DNA of 64,000 nucleotides, taken from Isoetes taiwanensis (Eukaryota; Streptophyta; Lycopodiopsida; Isoetales; Isoetaceae). The position numbers and the translations under genes are program-made. Where the stretch lies: contig JAJEKV010000126.1 of assembly GCA_021234155.1 (NCBI GenBank), forward strand, positions 1,767,863 to 1,831,862, read 5' to 3'. Below are positions 10,560-22,340 of this stretch, piece after piece. The first letter of the stretch is position 1, and each line of letters begins with the position of its first letter. Below the pieces are notes generated by a model. That model ran no database searches, was not told where the DNA came from, and saw only the letters and a program-made list of their open reading frames with translations.

Positions 10560-11418
10560 ATTGAGGCGAACCAATAGGATCATCGAAGATATGTTAAGAA
10601 GATATGTTTGGAACAAGCAATCTAAGTGGGATGATTTCATCCACTTAGTAGAGTTCGCCTACAACAGTACCAAGCAGGAGTCATCGCAGATGAGTCCTTT
10701 TATGATCAATTATGGGTACCAGTGTCTTACCCCCGATACTTGGCACAATCCAGTGTCCAAGATAGAAGTCTCCCAGCAGATGCTTTTGGAAATGCAAGAT
10801 TTGATAGAAGAGGTAAGAAGATACCTCCTTGCAACAAGAAGCAAGCAGAAAAGCATCGCCGACAAGCATAGGATAGTAAGGGAATTTGAAGTGGGAGACA
10901 AGGTGTGGTTGAAGATCAAGGTGAAGCAGGCCAAGCTCCGCATCGGCAATTGCAAGAAGCTTGCTCCAAGATGGGCTGGACCTTTCAGGATTACCAAAAG
11001 AGTAGGTACCCAATCCTACAAGTTGGACCTGCTAGCGCATCTAAAAATCCATAGAGTCTTCCACGTAAGTCTCCTAAAGAAACACACTCCTAATCCAGAG
11101 GAGATATTGGAGACAACCGAGTTACTGGAAATGACGGACGATCAGCTTGAAATCGTCCCTGAGGTTCTTCTTGACAGGGCTTATAAGAAGACAAGAAGAT
11201 CCAAATTTCTCCAATACCTTGTGAAATGGACTCACTTACCTGTGGAGGACGCTACGTGGGTACTACAATCAAATTTGGAGAAGCAGTACCCCGAATTCAT
11301 GGAGCAATGCAAGGGTCGGCTCGTCACCGAGGTAGTCGACATCGACTCGATAGGTGAGTGGAAGGTAGATAAAAAAGTCTACTTCCGTCCCACGGAAGTA
11401 GACGACCTTGAGAGATAA
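10560..11418 (+). pseudogene. Integrase C-terminus with GPF/Y module and chromodomain (element C)
   Basis: About 285 codons stay open. They start with RTNRIIEDMLRRYV (end of the core), continue through the FAYNST motif, and reach a GPY/F-type module (RWAGPFRI near 10,972) and HRVFHVSLLKK near 11,050. A chromodomain occupies about 11,165-11,300 (FLQYLVKWTHLPVEDATW). Chromodomains of this class bind histone marks and direct integration to heterochromatin. This stretch is the best preserved part of element C and ends with TAA at 11,416. Confidence 0.9.
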
Positions 11419-13780
11419 GAGGTCATTCAGGTATGCATTGATAGGAAACCACCTCTAGTCAATGCCTTCGACGGGGAGGACTCTATCCTTCACACCCAAA
11501 TACGGGAAGGACGCCATCCTCCACGCCAAAGGCAACTAAAGGTGTAGGCATGAGTTGACATCTTAGGCATGATAGGGCGCTGTCTCCACGGCCACGATGG
11601 AAGAATCATAATCTTCCTACGCCGGGAGATATGCCTTGCATTCATATAATTGTATTTAATGGGTGGTTCCCTAACAACCAACCCTTATATTAATTAAATA
11701 TGTACTGCCGTAGTGTTGGACCTGCAGGCCAATAGAGGAGTTGAGCGGCAGGGAGATCACACTACGAAGACTCGCAACACATAATTTTGTCATACTGTGT
11801 TGTGAGGACACGGCAAGGAGCATTAAGTAGGAAAATTTTGGACTATGTTTATAATTATGGTATAAGCCATAAAATTTTGTGAATAATAGATGATGAAGTA
11901 GAGGACGAAAGAGCCTCTCACCATAGTACGATTTTATGAAAGGATATTTTATGATTAATTAAGATATTACCTGGAAGTAATTGCATTGTATATATCTAAC
12001 TAAATATAAGATTACTAGAAAAAAAAAATTTGGAATTATCTATGCTTTTCGGGTTGCTTTTTCCGGGGATATTTTCCGGCGATGGGTCGAGCCTAACGGA
12101 TGCAAGCAAGTCTGAGATCGACAAAGAAAATGGAGTAGAAGGAGAGGAGATCGGGCAGATTTAGTAGAGCATGCAATTCGGCGAGACAGAACTAGGAGTC
12201 TATATCAGGACAAGATAATGGAGGAAAGATGATTAAAATCCCTTCGATTTTTTAGGCTGGGTTATGGTGAAATATGGACTTAGAGATATGGAGGGTCTAT
12301 TTTTTGGTGCTCTGTTTTGCTTTGCATGTTGGCCAGTTTTAGGACAGAGGCCATTGTCGGAATTTTCAAGTTATGCCCTGTAAGTGGACACAGTTTTTAT
12401 TTGCCAGAATAACGACGGATTTTAGCTTCAGATCGAGTGGAAAATCAAGTTTTGGGTATGGCTTGCTTGATTTGGGTAAGAATTTTTTGGGTTTTTTTTT
12501 GCTATGGAAGTCCGGTACCGGGCCGGGCGAAGTTCTGTTTTGCTTAGGCGAAGGGGAGATCTTGAATAATTGTCAGAATACTATTTTAATATATCGTTTG
12601 CTTCTTTGCTTTATAACTTGATTTTTAGACAGTTTAGAATAGACTTTTTCAAATGGTTTCGCTTAAAAAAGGCAGAATAAGGCGAAGAATTTCTATCCAG
12701 CATCATACGAGGCAGATAATCATTGATTGAATCGGATTACTGATCATTCCAATCCTTCAACTCTTCCTCTCAACATGCGGGTTTTAATCGAGGTATTTTT
12801 TCTTCTTTCCGATCTCTTCCTTTTGTGTTTGGTTTTGTTTTGCTGGGTTGCGTACATAGCATTGCAAAATCTCTGTGCTGCGACCCTACCCAAACTTGGT
12901 GCTGTCGATAATTTCGCTAGACATGCATTAATAATTGTCGCATTAAAAACATAAAAGGGAATTACTGATTCAAAAATGCACGAAGAACAACCAATTCCGT
13001 CTATTCCATTTTTTCGGAGCATCTAGCCATGGAATATAATCTATAAATCTAGGCAAATATGTCATTTTCTCTGTTTATTTTGAGTCGAAGATTCATGTAA
13101 CTCGCTGAATTGGGCCGTTTTTTTGCCTTTTCCGGCTCAAGGCAAACATTCCTCTTTCAATCAGATGTTCTGTGATTGAGATTTCGGCCAACTCCAGTCT
13201 AATTTGGGTATCATTTCAGCAAATTTTTATGGTCTGCTGCTTAAATCACGAGGAATTTTTTGGCCCGAAAGTTCTTGGCTTTCCAAAATAGAGCTTTCCT
13301 CTCTCAGATACTCTGCCCAATAAAAACTTGATAATTTCTTGCATCCGGACCCTGTAGTAATAAAAAGAGGATTTGAATAAAGGCTCAAATCTGTGTTTTT
13401 ATTTATGCGGAAATAAGCAAAAGATTGGCAGGAAAGAATGGTATTTTCGGGCACGCTTAGAGATCGAGAACATCCGATTAGAATGTGGACCAACCGCTTT
13501 ACTCAACCATTTTAGCTTTGTTTCTAAGCTTTCAGATATTTTCTCGGATTTTCTAAGCTTTTCGGTTCCAATTGTGCATATAGTTTCTGGTTCCTACATA
13601 TTTATGGATTATTGATTCATATAGCCGTTTTGCATGTAGTGTACATGATATTCCCCTATACCATTGACAACGGCAAAAAAGCGGACTTCATTATCTGAAG
13701 TCGTTCAACAACGAGCATGTGTGTATTTTTAACCCAAACAAAGTTCACCTATTTATTAGATGTGATTTTTGTTGTTTCAA
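11419..13780. other. No gene recognised
   Basis: AT-rich sequence after the chromovirus pol. The first ~600 bp could include its 3' LTR, but there is no second copy to compare. Open frames at 12,373-12,621 and 12,727-12,954 are short and have no recognisable domain. Confidence 0.35.
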
Positions 13781-13920
13781 AGCCGGTTGAGACCCAAATC
13801 CCTGTCATTTGGCAAATCTCAGTAGGAGCTGGTATATAATCTTGATTTTCAAGCGGCTTGAGACCCAAATCCCTGTCATTTGCCAAATCCCAGTAGGAGC
13901 TCGTTTATAATCTTGATTCC
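13781..13920. repeat. 71-bp tandem duplication
   Basis: Copies begin at 13,781 and 13,852. Both contain TTGAGACCCAAATCCCTGTC followed by CAGTAGGAGCT and TATAATCTTGATT, with about six mismatches between them. Confidence 0.88.
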
Positions 13921-14421
13921 ACAGAAGCAAGTTGGGCTCCTTGAAAAAAAAGCATAAAAATTGGCCCGCCCAAGAGTAGGAGCCTTTAGCTCTTTCTTGG
14001 AGAGCCGAATTATATTAGGCTCATCTCAGAATTCTTGGGGCTGGGCGAATCCCAAAATCTCATCAGGGAAATACATTGAACATGATCCCCATTGATGTAG
14101 AGACAATCGGTAAATATTCATTTCTTTATGTATCCAGGCTCTATTGTTGGCTCTTTCCAAACTGCAGATTCAAACTCAGGAAAGATAGGTTAGGCCTAGA
14201 GTAGGATTAAATTGCGTGCGCCCTCTTGCCCAGAGAAGTAATCAAAGGCCGTTTGGAAAAACGACTCTTTGCAAAGAGCCTCTATTTGGATCTCTCTTGA
14301 AGCAATAAACAATTGTGCCCCTGTCCCATGGCCGTCCCTTCAGGTGTAATAATTTCCTGTTCTTCAAGGCCGCTCCAAAGATTGAAATTTGTGAGCGAAC
14401 AGAGGTAAAAATCCTTAATAG

Positions 14422-14790
14422 ATGCCACCCAGCCATTAATTTTGTACTCAATATGATTCGTCAACAAAGCAACTGAAAGAAAAATTAACAAGTAGAGCTA
14501 TCATATGGGACGAATTCCCCATGGTACTTTTTCAAAAAATAATGAACCTACCTTTACCCTTTGGAGGCAAATTATTCATTGCAGGCGGAGACTTTAGACA
14601 AATTGCTCCCACCGTTAAACAAGCAAGGAAAACCACAACAATAAATGCATCCATTAGATCTTCTCCTCTATGGAACACCCAGCGCTCCCCCAGCATGAAC
14701 TTCAACTAAAGCCTAACACAATATGCCATTTAACAAAAAACACTAGACAGAGAGAGAGGCTTAGTAAAAAATGCAAGAGTACCCACAACA
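14422..14790 (+). pseudogene. PIF1/Helitron-type helicase fragment
   Basis: The frame contains AIIWDEFPM near 14,500, a Walker B (DEAH-box-like) motif in the arrangement of PIF1 helicases. Next comes PFGGKLFIAGGDFRQIAPT near 14,557-14,613, the GGDFRQ signature of this family, then NASIRSSPLW, and after a frame change HLTKNTR near 14,730. PIF1-like helicases are the C-terminal half of Helitron Rep/Hel proteins and also occur as plant nuclear genes. The piece is short, ends in a stop at 14,707-14,709 and lacks Walker A, so it is a remnant. No Helitron 3' hairpin/CTAG end could be assigned. Confidence 0.78.
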
Positions 14791-15250
14791 AATTTGTCAC
14801 TGTCAAACTACTTGCAGATGAATCGCAACACAATAAAAGTATCCATCCTATATCTCCGGTGGACTTTTTCCACCAACCCGGATAACCGACCTTGGACAAT
14901 CCACGGGCACCAACTTCCACTCGGTGACCTATTCAACAACATTCAATTTTGCTTAGGACTAACACTTTCGATAGAATAGTTCTTGACTGCGAACATAAGT
15001 CTTTGCACATGGACAACTATCTATAGCTCTCACCGTGTCCAAAGAAAAGAAGGCGTATTAATCCTCTTAGATGCCAGCAACATAGCACGAGACTACAAGA
15101 AATGTCGTCTACAAAGAACTCTTTACCGTAAACTAGGTACGCATCTATTCTCCAAAAAAAAAAAAAATCCCATTCCACGCCGACGATGTAGGCCGGAGCA
15201 CCCATGGCTCACACCATTGATGCTCTACGTACATCGTGGGCAACGCTAAC

Positions 15251-15835
15251 TGTTTGGGGGTGCGGGTTGGGAACTCTGCCAAAGACGACCCTCTGTGAGG
15301 GACCCTTGGATCTAACAGGAGAATCCGGGGGACTATGTCCTTGGGATTTGCAAGAGAAGAACGAGAGGAAGAAAACAGAACAAAGAGAACAATGAGAGGA
15401 AAATGATAAGCTTCCTTGATATCAATGATGAACATACATGAGCTCTAATCGAGAGAAGGCCCGAAGAGAGACAAGACTCAAAACTCATCGCCACTCATGT
15501 GCTAGCTCTACTCATATATATAGTACAATGGCCTACGGCCCAATATAGACACTTTCGGGTGATCTGGTGCGACTCACGGAAGGAGGCCTGATTTGAGGAA
15601 TGTTGGCGGTGCCTCTTGAAATGCCTAGAAATCAGACGGTATGCCACGAGGCGGTGGCGGGTCATCACTTGTCTCGGCCTCTTGGTAGCAGACCCGGGCT
15701 TTGTGCGTGGTCCAGCGCTTGGTCTTTTTTTGGGCTTTTGACGGCTGACCCGTGCACACATCACGTGGATCCTTGAGCTTGACCTGGTCCGTCGTATGCA
15801 TGAATAGTCACGAACCGGGGGCACTGGGACTAACA
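15251..15835 (-). repeat. 3' LTR of element A
   Basis: It matches 25,760-26,342 over its whole length: shared 'cccaatatagacac', 'gactcacggaaggaggcctgat', 'ggtagcagacccgggc' and 'gtatgcatgaatagtc' blocks occur in the same order. On the minus strand it starts TGTTAGTCCCAGTGCC and carries TATATATGAG as its probable TATA box (around 15,515-15,525). The two LTRs differ by many small indels as well as substitutions. Confidence 0.92.
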
Positions 15836-15839
15836 CCCC

Positions 15840-18800
15840 CACCAAATGACACTCGGTCCAAGAAAGGGAGGAATTGCCGAGGGTGGGAAACCGGCGGTCG
15901 AGGAAAGTGATCTTCCCGGGAATGAGGTCGAGCGCCATTATGGTAATGAGCAATGAGGTCTGGCGTGTTTGAAGAGCGTCCGAGGGGTGTGGAGACCCTA
16001 GAGGCGGGATGGGCCTCAATGAGGAAGTGAGAGCGCACCATGTCTTCTAGGGCGGCATAGGGGCGAAGGAACAAACCCGGCACTCCATGAGAAGGCAGGT
16101 TTGGAGACCGGCACTTGTGGCATTCGGATTGCAAATGAAAGATTGGGCCGATTTAAAGAAGGCTGGCGGGATGCATTTGAGAGCAGACGAAACGGCTTTG
16201 ACGGTGGGTGAAGGGTGCGGTGAGGTGGCGGCGATGCGCAAGAAGAAGGTATCAAGACCATGCAAGGCATCGGCGGGCTTTTTGCCAACCACGCTCATTA
16301 CCTATGTAAATCCAAGTTTCAGTAGTGTCCAAAGTGGCATTATCCTCCCAATTGGGCGTCGACAAATCGGGGATCCCACCGGAGATCCGTGGAGATCTGG
16401 TAGTCGAGTCGACCGTGGCCATCCATGACCTTCGTCCAAAAGGGAAGGCGCCAACGAAGAAAGGAAAGGTGGGCGGGGAGGGGCTCCTAAGGAAGCATAT
16501 GGAGAGGGAATCATGCCCGTGTGCGTTGGTTGCGAGCCATGTCCACGAATGCTTGAACAAGATTTTGATCAAGAGCCGCGACACCAATGGTCCCATTCGA
16601 AGTAGAGAGTAATTGATAGGCGGGGAGGATTGACCCAACCCGTGGAAATGGTCTTGCTTTCCGAAGGCCACGGAGTTGATTGTAGCCTCCCAAGTCGCGC
16701 ATATAAATCTGGGCAAACTCAAGATCATCGAGTGCGCTTGATTTTTGTTTACTGTTCCAACGTTTCGACACGCCCGCCACGAGGTAAGTCTTGAGCCAAT
16801 TCGGGCATGTACTCCTGTTCAAAAGTCGGAGGCGGCGGGATCACGGAAATATTTGTTGGTTGGTGATAACAACCAAGCGGCATTTGAGTTGCCTCGAAAA
16901 CACGATGGGCCTCATCCGGAATTTATCACGGAGATCCGCCCGGGTAGAAGTCAAAAAACATAAGCCATGGGCTGAACAACTCGGAAGATGACTAATTCGG
17001 GATCTTCAACCGTGAGCTGATCAAAAGACTAAGAGTGCACAAAATAAACCCTTGTCTTCTATAGAAAGATCCGGCCCGGATCGAAGGAAGTCCACACTTT
17101 TTGAGTGGTACGTTGATGAACATTGCCATTGGCCGCGTACCATTTCAAAAGAAAGAGGTGCGTCGGGCCACCACATAGTCAAGATAGCTGGAAGGAGTAG
17201 AGAAGTCCACGGGATGTTGGTGGCAATGTCAAGATATCCCTCTGTTTGGTTTGGGCTTCCTCGCCAGATTGGACTGCTGCTTTGGAGCTGATGTTCAAGG
17301 TCACGGATCCGATGCTCCTTTTCTAACAAAAAAGCGGGACTGATCGGACCCGTTTACAGGAAGCGTGGCATGTAAAGAGGATTGCCCCGGAGTATGGAAG
17401 GCTGGCGTGGCAATCTCAGCGTCATCGATGACCTTTTGTTTCGAGCCTCAAAAGGCGAGTCACGGAGGGGCGTTAAGCGATTGGTGGCGTGGAAATTTGA
17501 GCTTCAAGGGAGGTGAGTCGAGCTTCACGCTCGGTGATTTTGAACGAGTCTTTGTAATTGTCACAAAGCTCACGAGTACAAGGTGTCTAAGCTTAGTAAT
17601 GTGTTTCTCCTTTTCACCCGGGGAGGGTATCTTTGGACTTGTTACATTTCCAATAAGTCCACGAATTTCAGTTTGGGCTGCGCTTTCTTGATACGTAAGT
17701 AAGTAGGCTGGTCTGATCCACGAGCTTAATCGGTGAGATCTATACGGGCCTGTAATAGAGCAGCGTGCTTTTCTTGAAGTTGGGCTTCAAGGTTTGAACA
17801 TGGGCGTGGCGGCTTGAAGGTCTCTTTGAACAAATCGGAAGCCTCAGGGGGCCTTTGACGCTGAACACCAGCCATGAGAGCCTCACAGGATGCATGTAAT
17901 GCATGGCGGCCCGCTTGAACATCTTGCTGGAATTTGTGCGTGAGCCGCCGAGGATGGGGAGGTCGCGGGGCCCCATTCTTTGCCTTGTCCGAGATTGTTG
18001 AGAGGCATAGACGGGGTGGAAGGCGTGGCCTCGAGAGGAAGAAGAGGAGACGATTGACATCATTGGTCCGATGTTGAAGCAGACGAGGGAGGTTTGGCGT
18101 GAAGGTACTGACTTGTGGAGTTTATTGCCGGGAATGAGGCCGAAGTGGAGGTATGGGAAGTGGAAGGGCTCTCAAGAACAGGAAGATAATGGCGAATGAG
18201 GGCACGAAGATGGCCACCCACGGAAATTTCGAGGAGAGAGGAGGGGGTAGCCGAATCGCGGTCTACTTCTTGAAAAGGCGGTAGAATAAAAGCTGAGGCC
18301 AATCGACATGCGAGTGGAGTGAATGGCGGTGATGACCATATTATAAAAGCGGCTTATTGATGTGGGTGTTCTTAATGGAATGCCCAAGCAATTTTCGCCC
18401 ACAGAAACTTCACAAAAGTTTCATGTGGTTTGGCAATATTTGTGGCGTCTTTGGTTGGCTTGATAAGCAAAGAGCGTAATGGCCCGAGTGGCGTCCATGT
18501 CTGTAAAGCAGCCCAAGAGACCCGAAGGTTTTGCAAAGGGATGCGGAATACCTGAGAAATCAAATCTTTGAGTAAGTAAAATGGTGGTGCCATGACCACC
18601 GTAGCAAATCCTTCCAGGGCTGTTGGCGATGTGTGCGATGAGCTGCTGCAATTGCACCGGATTTGGGGCGGGGAGCTCCATTTGTGAAAATTAGTAAAAA
18701 GCTTGTGGCGTTCCTTAACTTCGACTTCCGGACCAACAAGGGCCTCTCGAAAGGTGGGCGTCGAGAAAGACCTGAACCGAAAAAAGTCGCATCCCTTGGA

Positions 18801-19126
18801 ACGAAGCTTGGAAGTGTAGAAAGTTTGGGGCAGCCATGGCTTAAAAGCCCGAACGAAGGAACCTGTTTGAAGAAGGCGGAGAGCGTGAGAAACGTAATGA
18901 AGGCCAGAGAGACGAAAAGGTTTAGGGCGGCGCAAAGGTGGGCGAAGGGGGCATGAGGAAGGCTTAAGCCGCAACCGTTGATGGTGCCAGGTGTCGAAAG
19001 ATGCCAAGGAGGTGATTGAGAGGCAAAAATTTGTCTAAGTCCCCAAACAACAAAGGGAGAAGTAATGAACGGTGGAGATGAGGCGTGAGAGAATGATGGG
19101 ATGTGACAGGTGGCCAAAGGACACAC
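15840..19126 (-). other. Extra sense-strand coding region of element A (unknown function)
   Basis: Between integrase and 3' LTR, sense-strand frames overlap and switch: 18,560-19,126, 18,372-19,007, 18,421-18,681, 18,060-18,302 and 17,740-18,063. One frame starts with ATG at 18,681 (MELPAPNPVQLQQL). Element B has the matching MDLPAPNPQQLKQL at 57,237. Further shared words are GGTTILLT, ETFVKFLW-type and GGHLR-type segments. Near 17,330 a Glu/Arg/Gln-rich LEKEHRIRDLEHQLQ could form a coiled coil. I recognise no known domain. Its retention in both copies suggests it belongs to the element family. It could be a captured host sequence. Confidence 0.6.
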
Positions 19127-19300
19127 ATTAATGTTCGACGGGCGTGAAAAGGAGGAATGGCATTTAATGCTGGCAACTTTCGAAGTGGGATATCATTAAA
19201 AGGAATGTGTCAGAAGGTACCATGGCTAGATATCTTGCGGGGAAGAAAAGATTCTCATTTAGAAAACAGCCTTGCATTGCAAACACGTTGGCGATTTTTG

Positions 19301-19345
19301 TGATTGGTCCACGTCGACAAGGAGTTCCTCAGTTGGCTATATAAG
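19301..19345 (+). promoter_or_regulatory. Promoter-like block for the antisense ORF
   Basis: On the plus strand TGATTGGTCC (an inverted CCAAT box) is followed by CCACGTCGAC (a G-box-like ACGT core) and CTATATAAG at 19,337-19,345, 41 bp before the candidate ATG. The same three motifs occur in the same order in element B on its minus strand (56,622 down to 56,575). A promoter running against the element is inferred from motif content only. Confidence 0.5.
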
Positions 19346-19385
19346 ACGAACCGGGAGTGAAGCGAAGGCATCCGATGGCTTCGGC

Positions 19386-19661
19386 ATGGTGCTGCTTTGG
19401 TTTGAGCGAGGGCGCACTATGCCCACTAAGCTGTCGGGAGTGGATTACGCAAGATGGATTATGCGGACCTGGGGCTGCCACAATCGTGGCCTGAGAATGG
19501 ATGGCTGGTGTGCCGGGATGGCTGAACATCCCGATCCGAAGACCAACGCGATGGAGGTGGTTCTGCACCTTCGCTGGGACCCTGAGCAGAACCTCTACCA
19601 CATCCTGCGCATCACCTCTGCTCCGGGCGAGGGAGTAGAGGGTTTTCTTCTTAGGACTTAG
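19386..19661 (+). CDS. Antisense ORF inside element A (unknown function)
   Basis: This frame runs opposite to gag-pol, between integrase and the extra sense region. From the ATG at 19,386 it reads 91 codons: WFERGRTMPTKLSGVDYARW, later MEVVLHLRWDPEQNLYHI, ending EGFLLRT. The frame is open upstream to 19,272, but a promoter-like TATA at 19,337 makes 19,386 the more natural start. Element B carries homologous DNA (56,200-56,580), with a changed frame. Plant Grande and Retand elements (Tat lineage) are known to carry antisense ORFs in this position, which fits. No domain is recognised. Confidence 0.45.
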   Translation: MVLLWFERGRTMPTKLSGVDYARWIMRTWGCHNRGLRMDGWCAGMAEHPDPKTNAMEVVLHLRWDPEQNLYHILRITSAPGEGVEGFLLRT

Positions 19662-20042
19662 TAGATAGGGCTCTGAGCCCGTTTTTGTATATAGGGCAGT
19701 GCCCATAGCGGAAATAGCTGGGCTGTGCCCACATTTTGTAAAAAAATTCCACCTATAATATAATATGCCACTGTTTTAGTCACTTTCGGGTGTGGTTGTG
19801 TCTTGAAGGCGCACTGTTTGTTGATTGTAAACTTTACGTGGGATGAAATGTTTTTGGGGAAGCCATTAACGATGTAGGTAATGGAGTGCCATCTAACTCA
19901 ACCCGGTTGAAAAAGCGGTGGGTCGAACCACTTGAACAATTTGATAAGGGCCAAGCCAACGAAACTTAAGTTTACAGGGAAAATTTTTGTACCAGGAATC
20001 ATAAAGAAGAACCAAATCTCCTTCGTTGAATGTTTTTTGTCT

Positions 20043-20930
20043 TCACCGTTTGTCATGTAAAGATTTTTGCAAGCTGTTGTCCATGAAGAACACGAATATA
20101 AGCATCTCTTCTAAGTTCATCCAAGCTGTTCCAATTGATAAACCCTTTCTTTGAGTCACGGGTGGCGGATTATGGGCGTGCTTGAGTTGAAAACGGAGAG
20201 TGGGGAGAATGTACTCAAAAGGCATGAGAGCTTCTTGACCATAAACCAATTTGAAAGGAGTGTGACCCGTAGCTATTTTGAAACAAGTATTGTAAGCCCA
20301 AAGAACAGTAGGAAGCTTGTTTTGCCAGTCAGTGCGAGAAGCGTCACAAATTTTCTTGAGAATTGTGACCAGAGTCTTGTTGGTGCTTTCCGCCAAACCA
20401 TTGCCTTGAGGATAGTAAGGTGTGCTCTTGTGATGATGTATCAGGAGATAATCCGTCAGCTCCTTGATGGTATGATTGATAAAGTGGACACCACGATCAC
20501 TGACCAGCTCCGTGGGGCAGCCGAATCGCGTGATGATTTGTTGATAGATAACCTTGGCTGTGCTTGCCGCAGTGTTGTCTGGAAGTGCGCAAGCTTCCGC
20601 CCATTTGGTAGCGTAGTCAGTGAGAACCAGAATGTAGCGGGCACGGGTGTGCCGCGCAGGAGGATCGATGGGTCCCACAAAATCCATTCCCCATTTGCTG
20701 AAGGGAAGTGGCGTGGCAACCGGCGTCAAGGGAAGAGCGTCCCGGGCGTGGTAAGCGTCCCACGCCGGCAAGCATCACACGCGTCTTGGCGTGGGCGTGG
20801 CGTCTTTGAAGGCGTGGGCCAAAAATAACCAGACAAGAAGGATTTTTGCGTGCCGTGGTGTCTCCATGAAAATGACCACCTCAGGAGCCCTTCATGGGCT
20901 TCTCGAACAATATCACGGGACCTCATGAGG
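20043..20930 (-). CDS. Integrase of element A, catalytic core intact
   Basis: Coding starts near 20,930 with the zinc-binding part (DIVREAHEG, then CDACRR), followed by one frame change near 20,770. It continues as an uninterrupted 242-codon frame to the stop at 20,043. The catalytic triad is complete: Asp in GMDFVGP, Asp in LVSDRGVHF and Glu in GNGLAESTNK, with exactly 35 residues between the second Asp and the Glu (DD35E). TEL/VYGQEALMPFEYILPT near the C-terminus is typical of plant gypsy integrases. Element B's copy is broken, so this is the best-preserved domain of the family in the window. Confidence 0.93.
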
Positions 20931-21109
20931 GGAGAACTGGCGTCGAAGGATGGTATCCTTACCCTTTTTGTAAAGATGGCTGCGCAACCATGGTGTAGTC
21001 CACGGACCTGTGGAGAAATTGATGTCGGCCGGGATTGTGGCTTGGCTGGAAGGCGTGGCGTCCCTACGGTGGAAGAGCGCCGGTGAGGAGATCTTTGCTG
21101 AAAATCATG

Positions 21110-21671
21110 AAACCAATGAGGTGTTGCCGTGACCCGAAAAGAGTTGAGTCGGGAAAGGCGTCACGAGACTCCGGTGGAGGATCATCGTGTGGATGCGTGA
21201 AAGATAATCCGGGACAACATGAGATTTACCCGACCTTGTGAACAATTTCAAAGGTGCAAATTCTTCTTGGAAGGAGGACCCAACGAGCAATGCGGCCCGT
21301 GGGGGCGTGGATTTAGTTGATCAAATAAAGAAGTGCCCTGGTGGTCAACAAAGAATTTGATCTGGCGCCCAAAAGATAGTGGCGGGCGTTGGGATTTGTG
21401 AGAAAATTAAACCCAAGGCTTCTCGCTCTGTGGCGAGTAGTTGCGTTCAGTAATTGAGTTCCATTTGGCGTAGCGGTTTGGTTTGTCGATTGTGCGCATC
21501 ATATTCTTGAGAAAGAAACAGCTCCAATAGCAAAGCAGAGACATCGACATGGACATGAAAGGGCTTGTCCCATTGAGAAGGAACAAGAGCAGGGGCCTGA
21601 GTAAGCAAGAGCTTCAAGCTGTTGGAAAGCGGCATCACTTTGGGAATTCCAAGCCCGGGTGGATTCATCAC
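21110..21671 (-). pseudogene. RNase H of element A
   Basis: PSQWDKPFHVHVDVSALLL near 21,510-21,580 contains the first catalytic Asp of the gypsy RNase H (KPFHVHVDAS type). The C-terminal part appears as SGKSHVVPDYLSRIHT near 21,190-21,240 in a different frame. RNase H removes the RNA strand during reverse transcription. The domain is interrupted by frame changes between these two ends. Confidence 0.75.
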
Positions 21672-21679
21672 CGTGAGTT

Positions 21680-22340
21680 TATGAATGGGATGCGCAATGG
21701 CTGCGAGTCGGGAATGAAGGTGGAGTAATAATTGACCTTACCCAAGAAAAGCGTGTTTCCTTGATATTGGCTGGTGCTTGAGCCTTGAGCACACGACTGA
21801 TTTTGGCGAGGATCCGTGGTGATACACGCTTTCTTGCGACCACATGTCCCCGGAACACACGAAGTGGCGCAAAAGGTGCATTTCGGGATTGAGACTAATC
21901 TGGGACTCATCACATTTACGAAAAGGCGAGTTCCAATTTATCCAAATGGTCAGCCATGGGCTGTAGGCGAGAGAAGTCATCTTGAAAAATTTGCAAGAAG
22001 GGATTTTCCTTCATAAAATCATGAAAAAGCGAGAGCATGATCGTTGAAACATGGATGGAGAGTTTGATAATCCAAAAGGAACCACCTTGTAGGCAAAAAG
22101 TGCCCCCCGGGGTGGTGAAGGTAGTCTTGAGTTGATCAGATTCTTTGATTGAGATCGATTGTAGCGGAAAAACCATCCATGAAGGAGTACATCTCATGTC
22201 GACAACCTCTTCGGAACACAGTGCGTGAAGGGTAGTGGAAAATGATCACGCTCCGTGGCACGATTGATTTTTTGGTAGTCCACGCAAAGCGGATCTTACC
22301 ATTGTGTTTGAGTGCAATGGCGATGGGGCTCACCCTTTCG
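21680..22340 (-). pseudogene. Reverse transcriptase of element A
   Basis: RT motifs are spread over at least three frames. MYSFMDGFS lies near 22,165-22,197 and KTTFTTPGGTF near 22,090-22,130. The catalytic Asp pair is in IFQDDFSRLQ near 21,976-21,981. FLGKVNYYSTFIPD, the thumb/connection motif, lies near 21,710-21,750. The MDGFSGYNQI-type wording is typical of Tat/Athila elements. Multiple one-base frame changes make this copy non-coding as it stands. Confidence 0.85.

Larger units (their letters stand above)
7845..11418 (+). mobile_element. Element C: 5'-truncated Ty3/gypsy chromovirus pol
   Basis: Protease, reverse transcriptase, RNase H, integrase and a C-terminal chromodomain occur in that order, which defines a Ty3/gypsy chromovirus. 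Gag is missing: coding similarity starts near 7855, directly after AT-rich sequence, so the 5' part has been lost. The pol reading frame is interrupted by frameshifts near 8065-8140, 9710, 10228 and 10550, a nonsense codon at 8679 and a 32-bp duplication near 10409-10458. I found no LTR pair; a 3' LTR may lie in 11.42-12.0 kb but no second copy exists in the window to delimit it. Confidence 0.93.

Noticed and set aside
16087-21086. Plus-strand ORFs across element A, such as 20,151-20,828
   Set aside because: They are antisense to recognisable integrase or extra-region coding and show no domain. Only 19,386-19,661 has independent promoter-like support.
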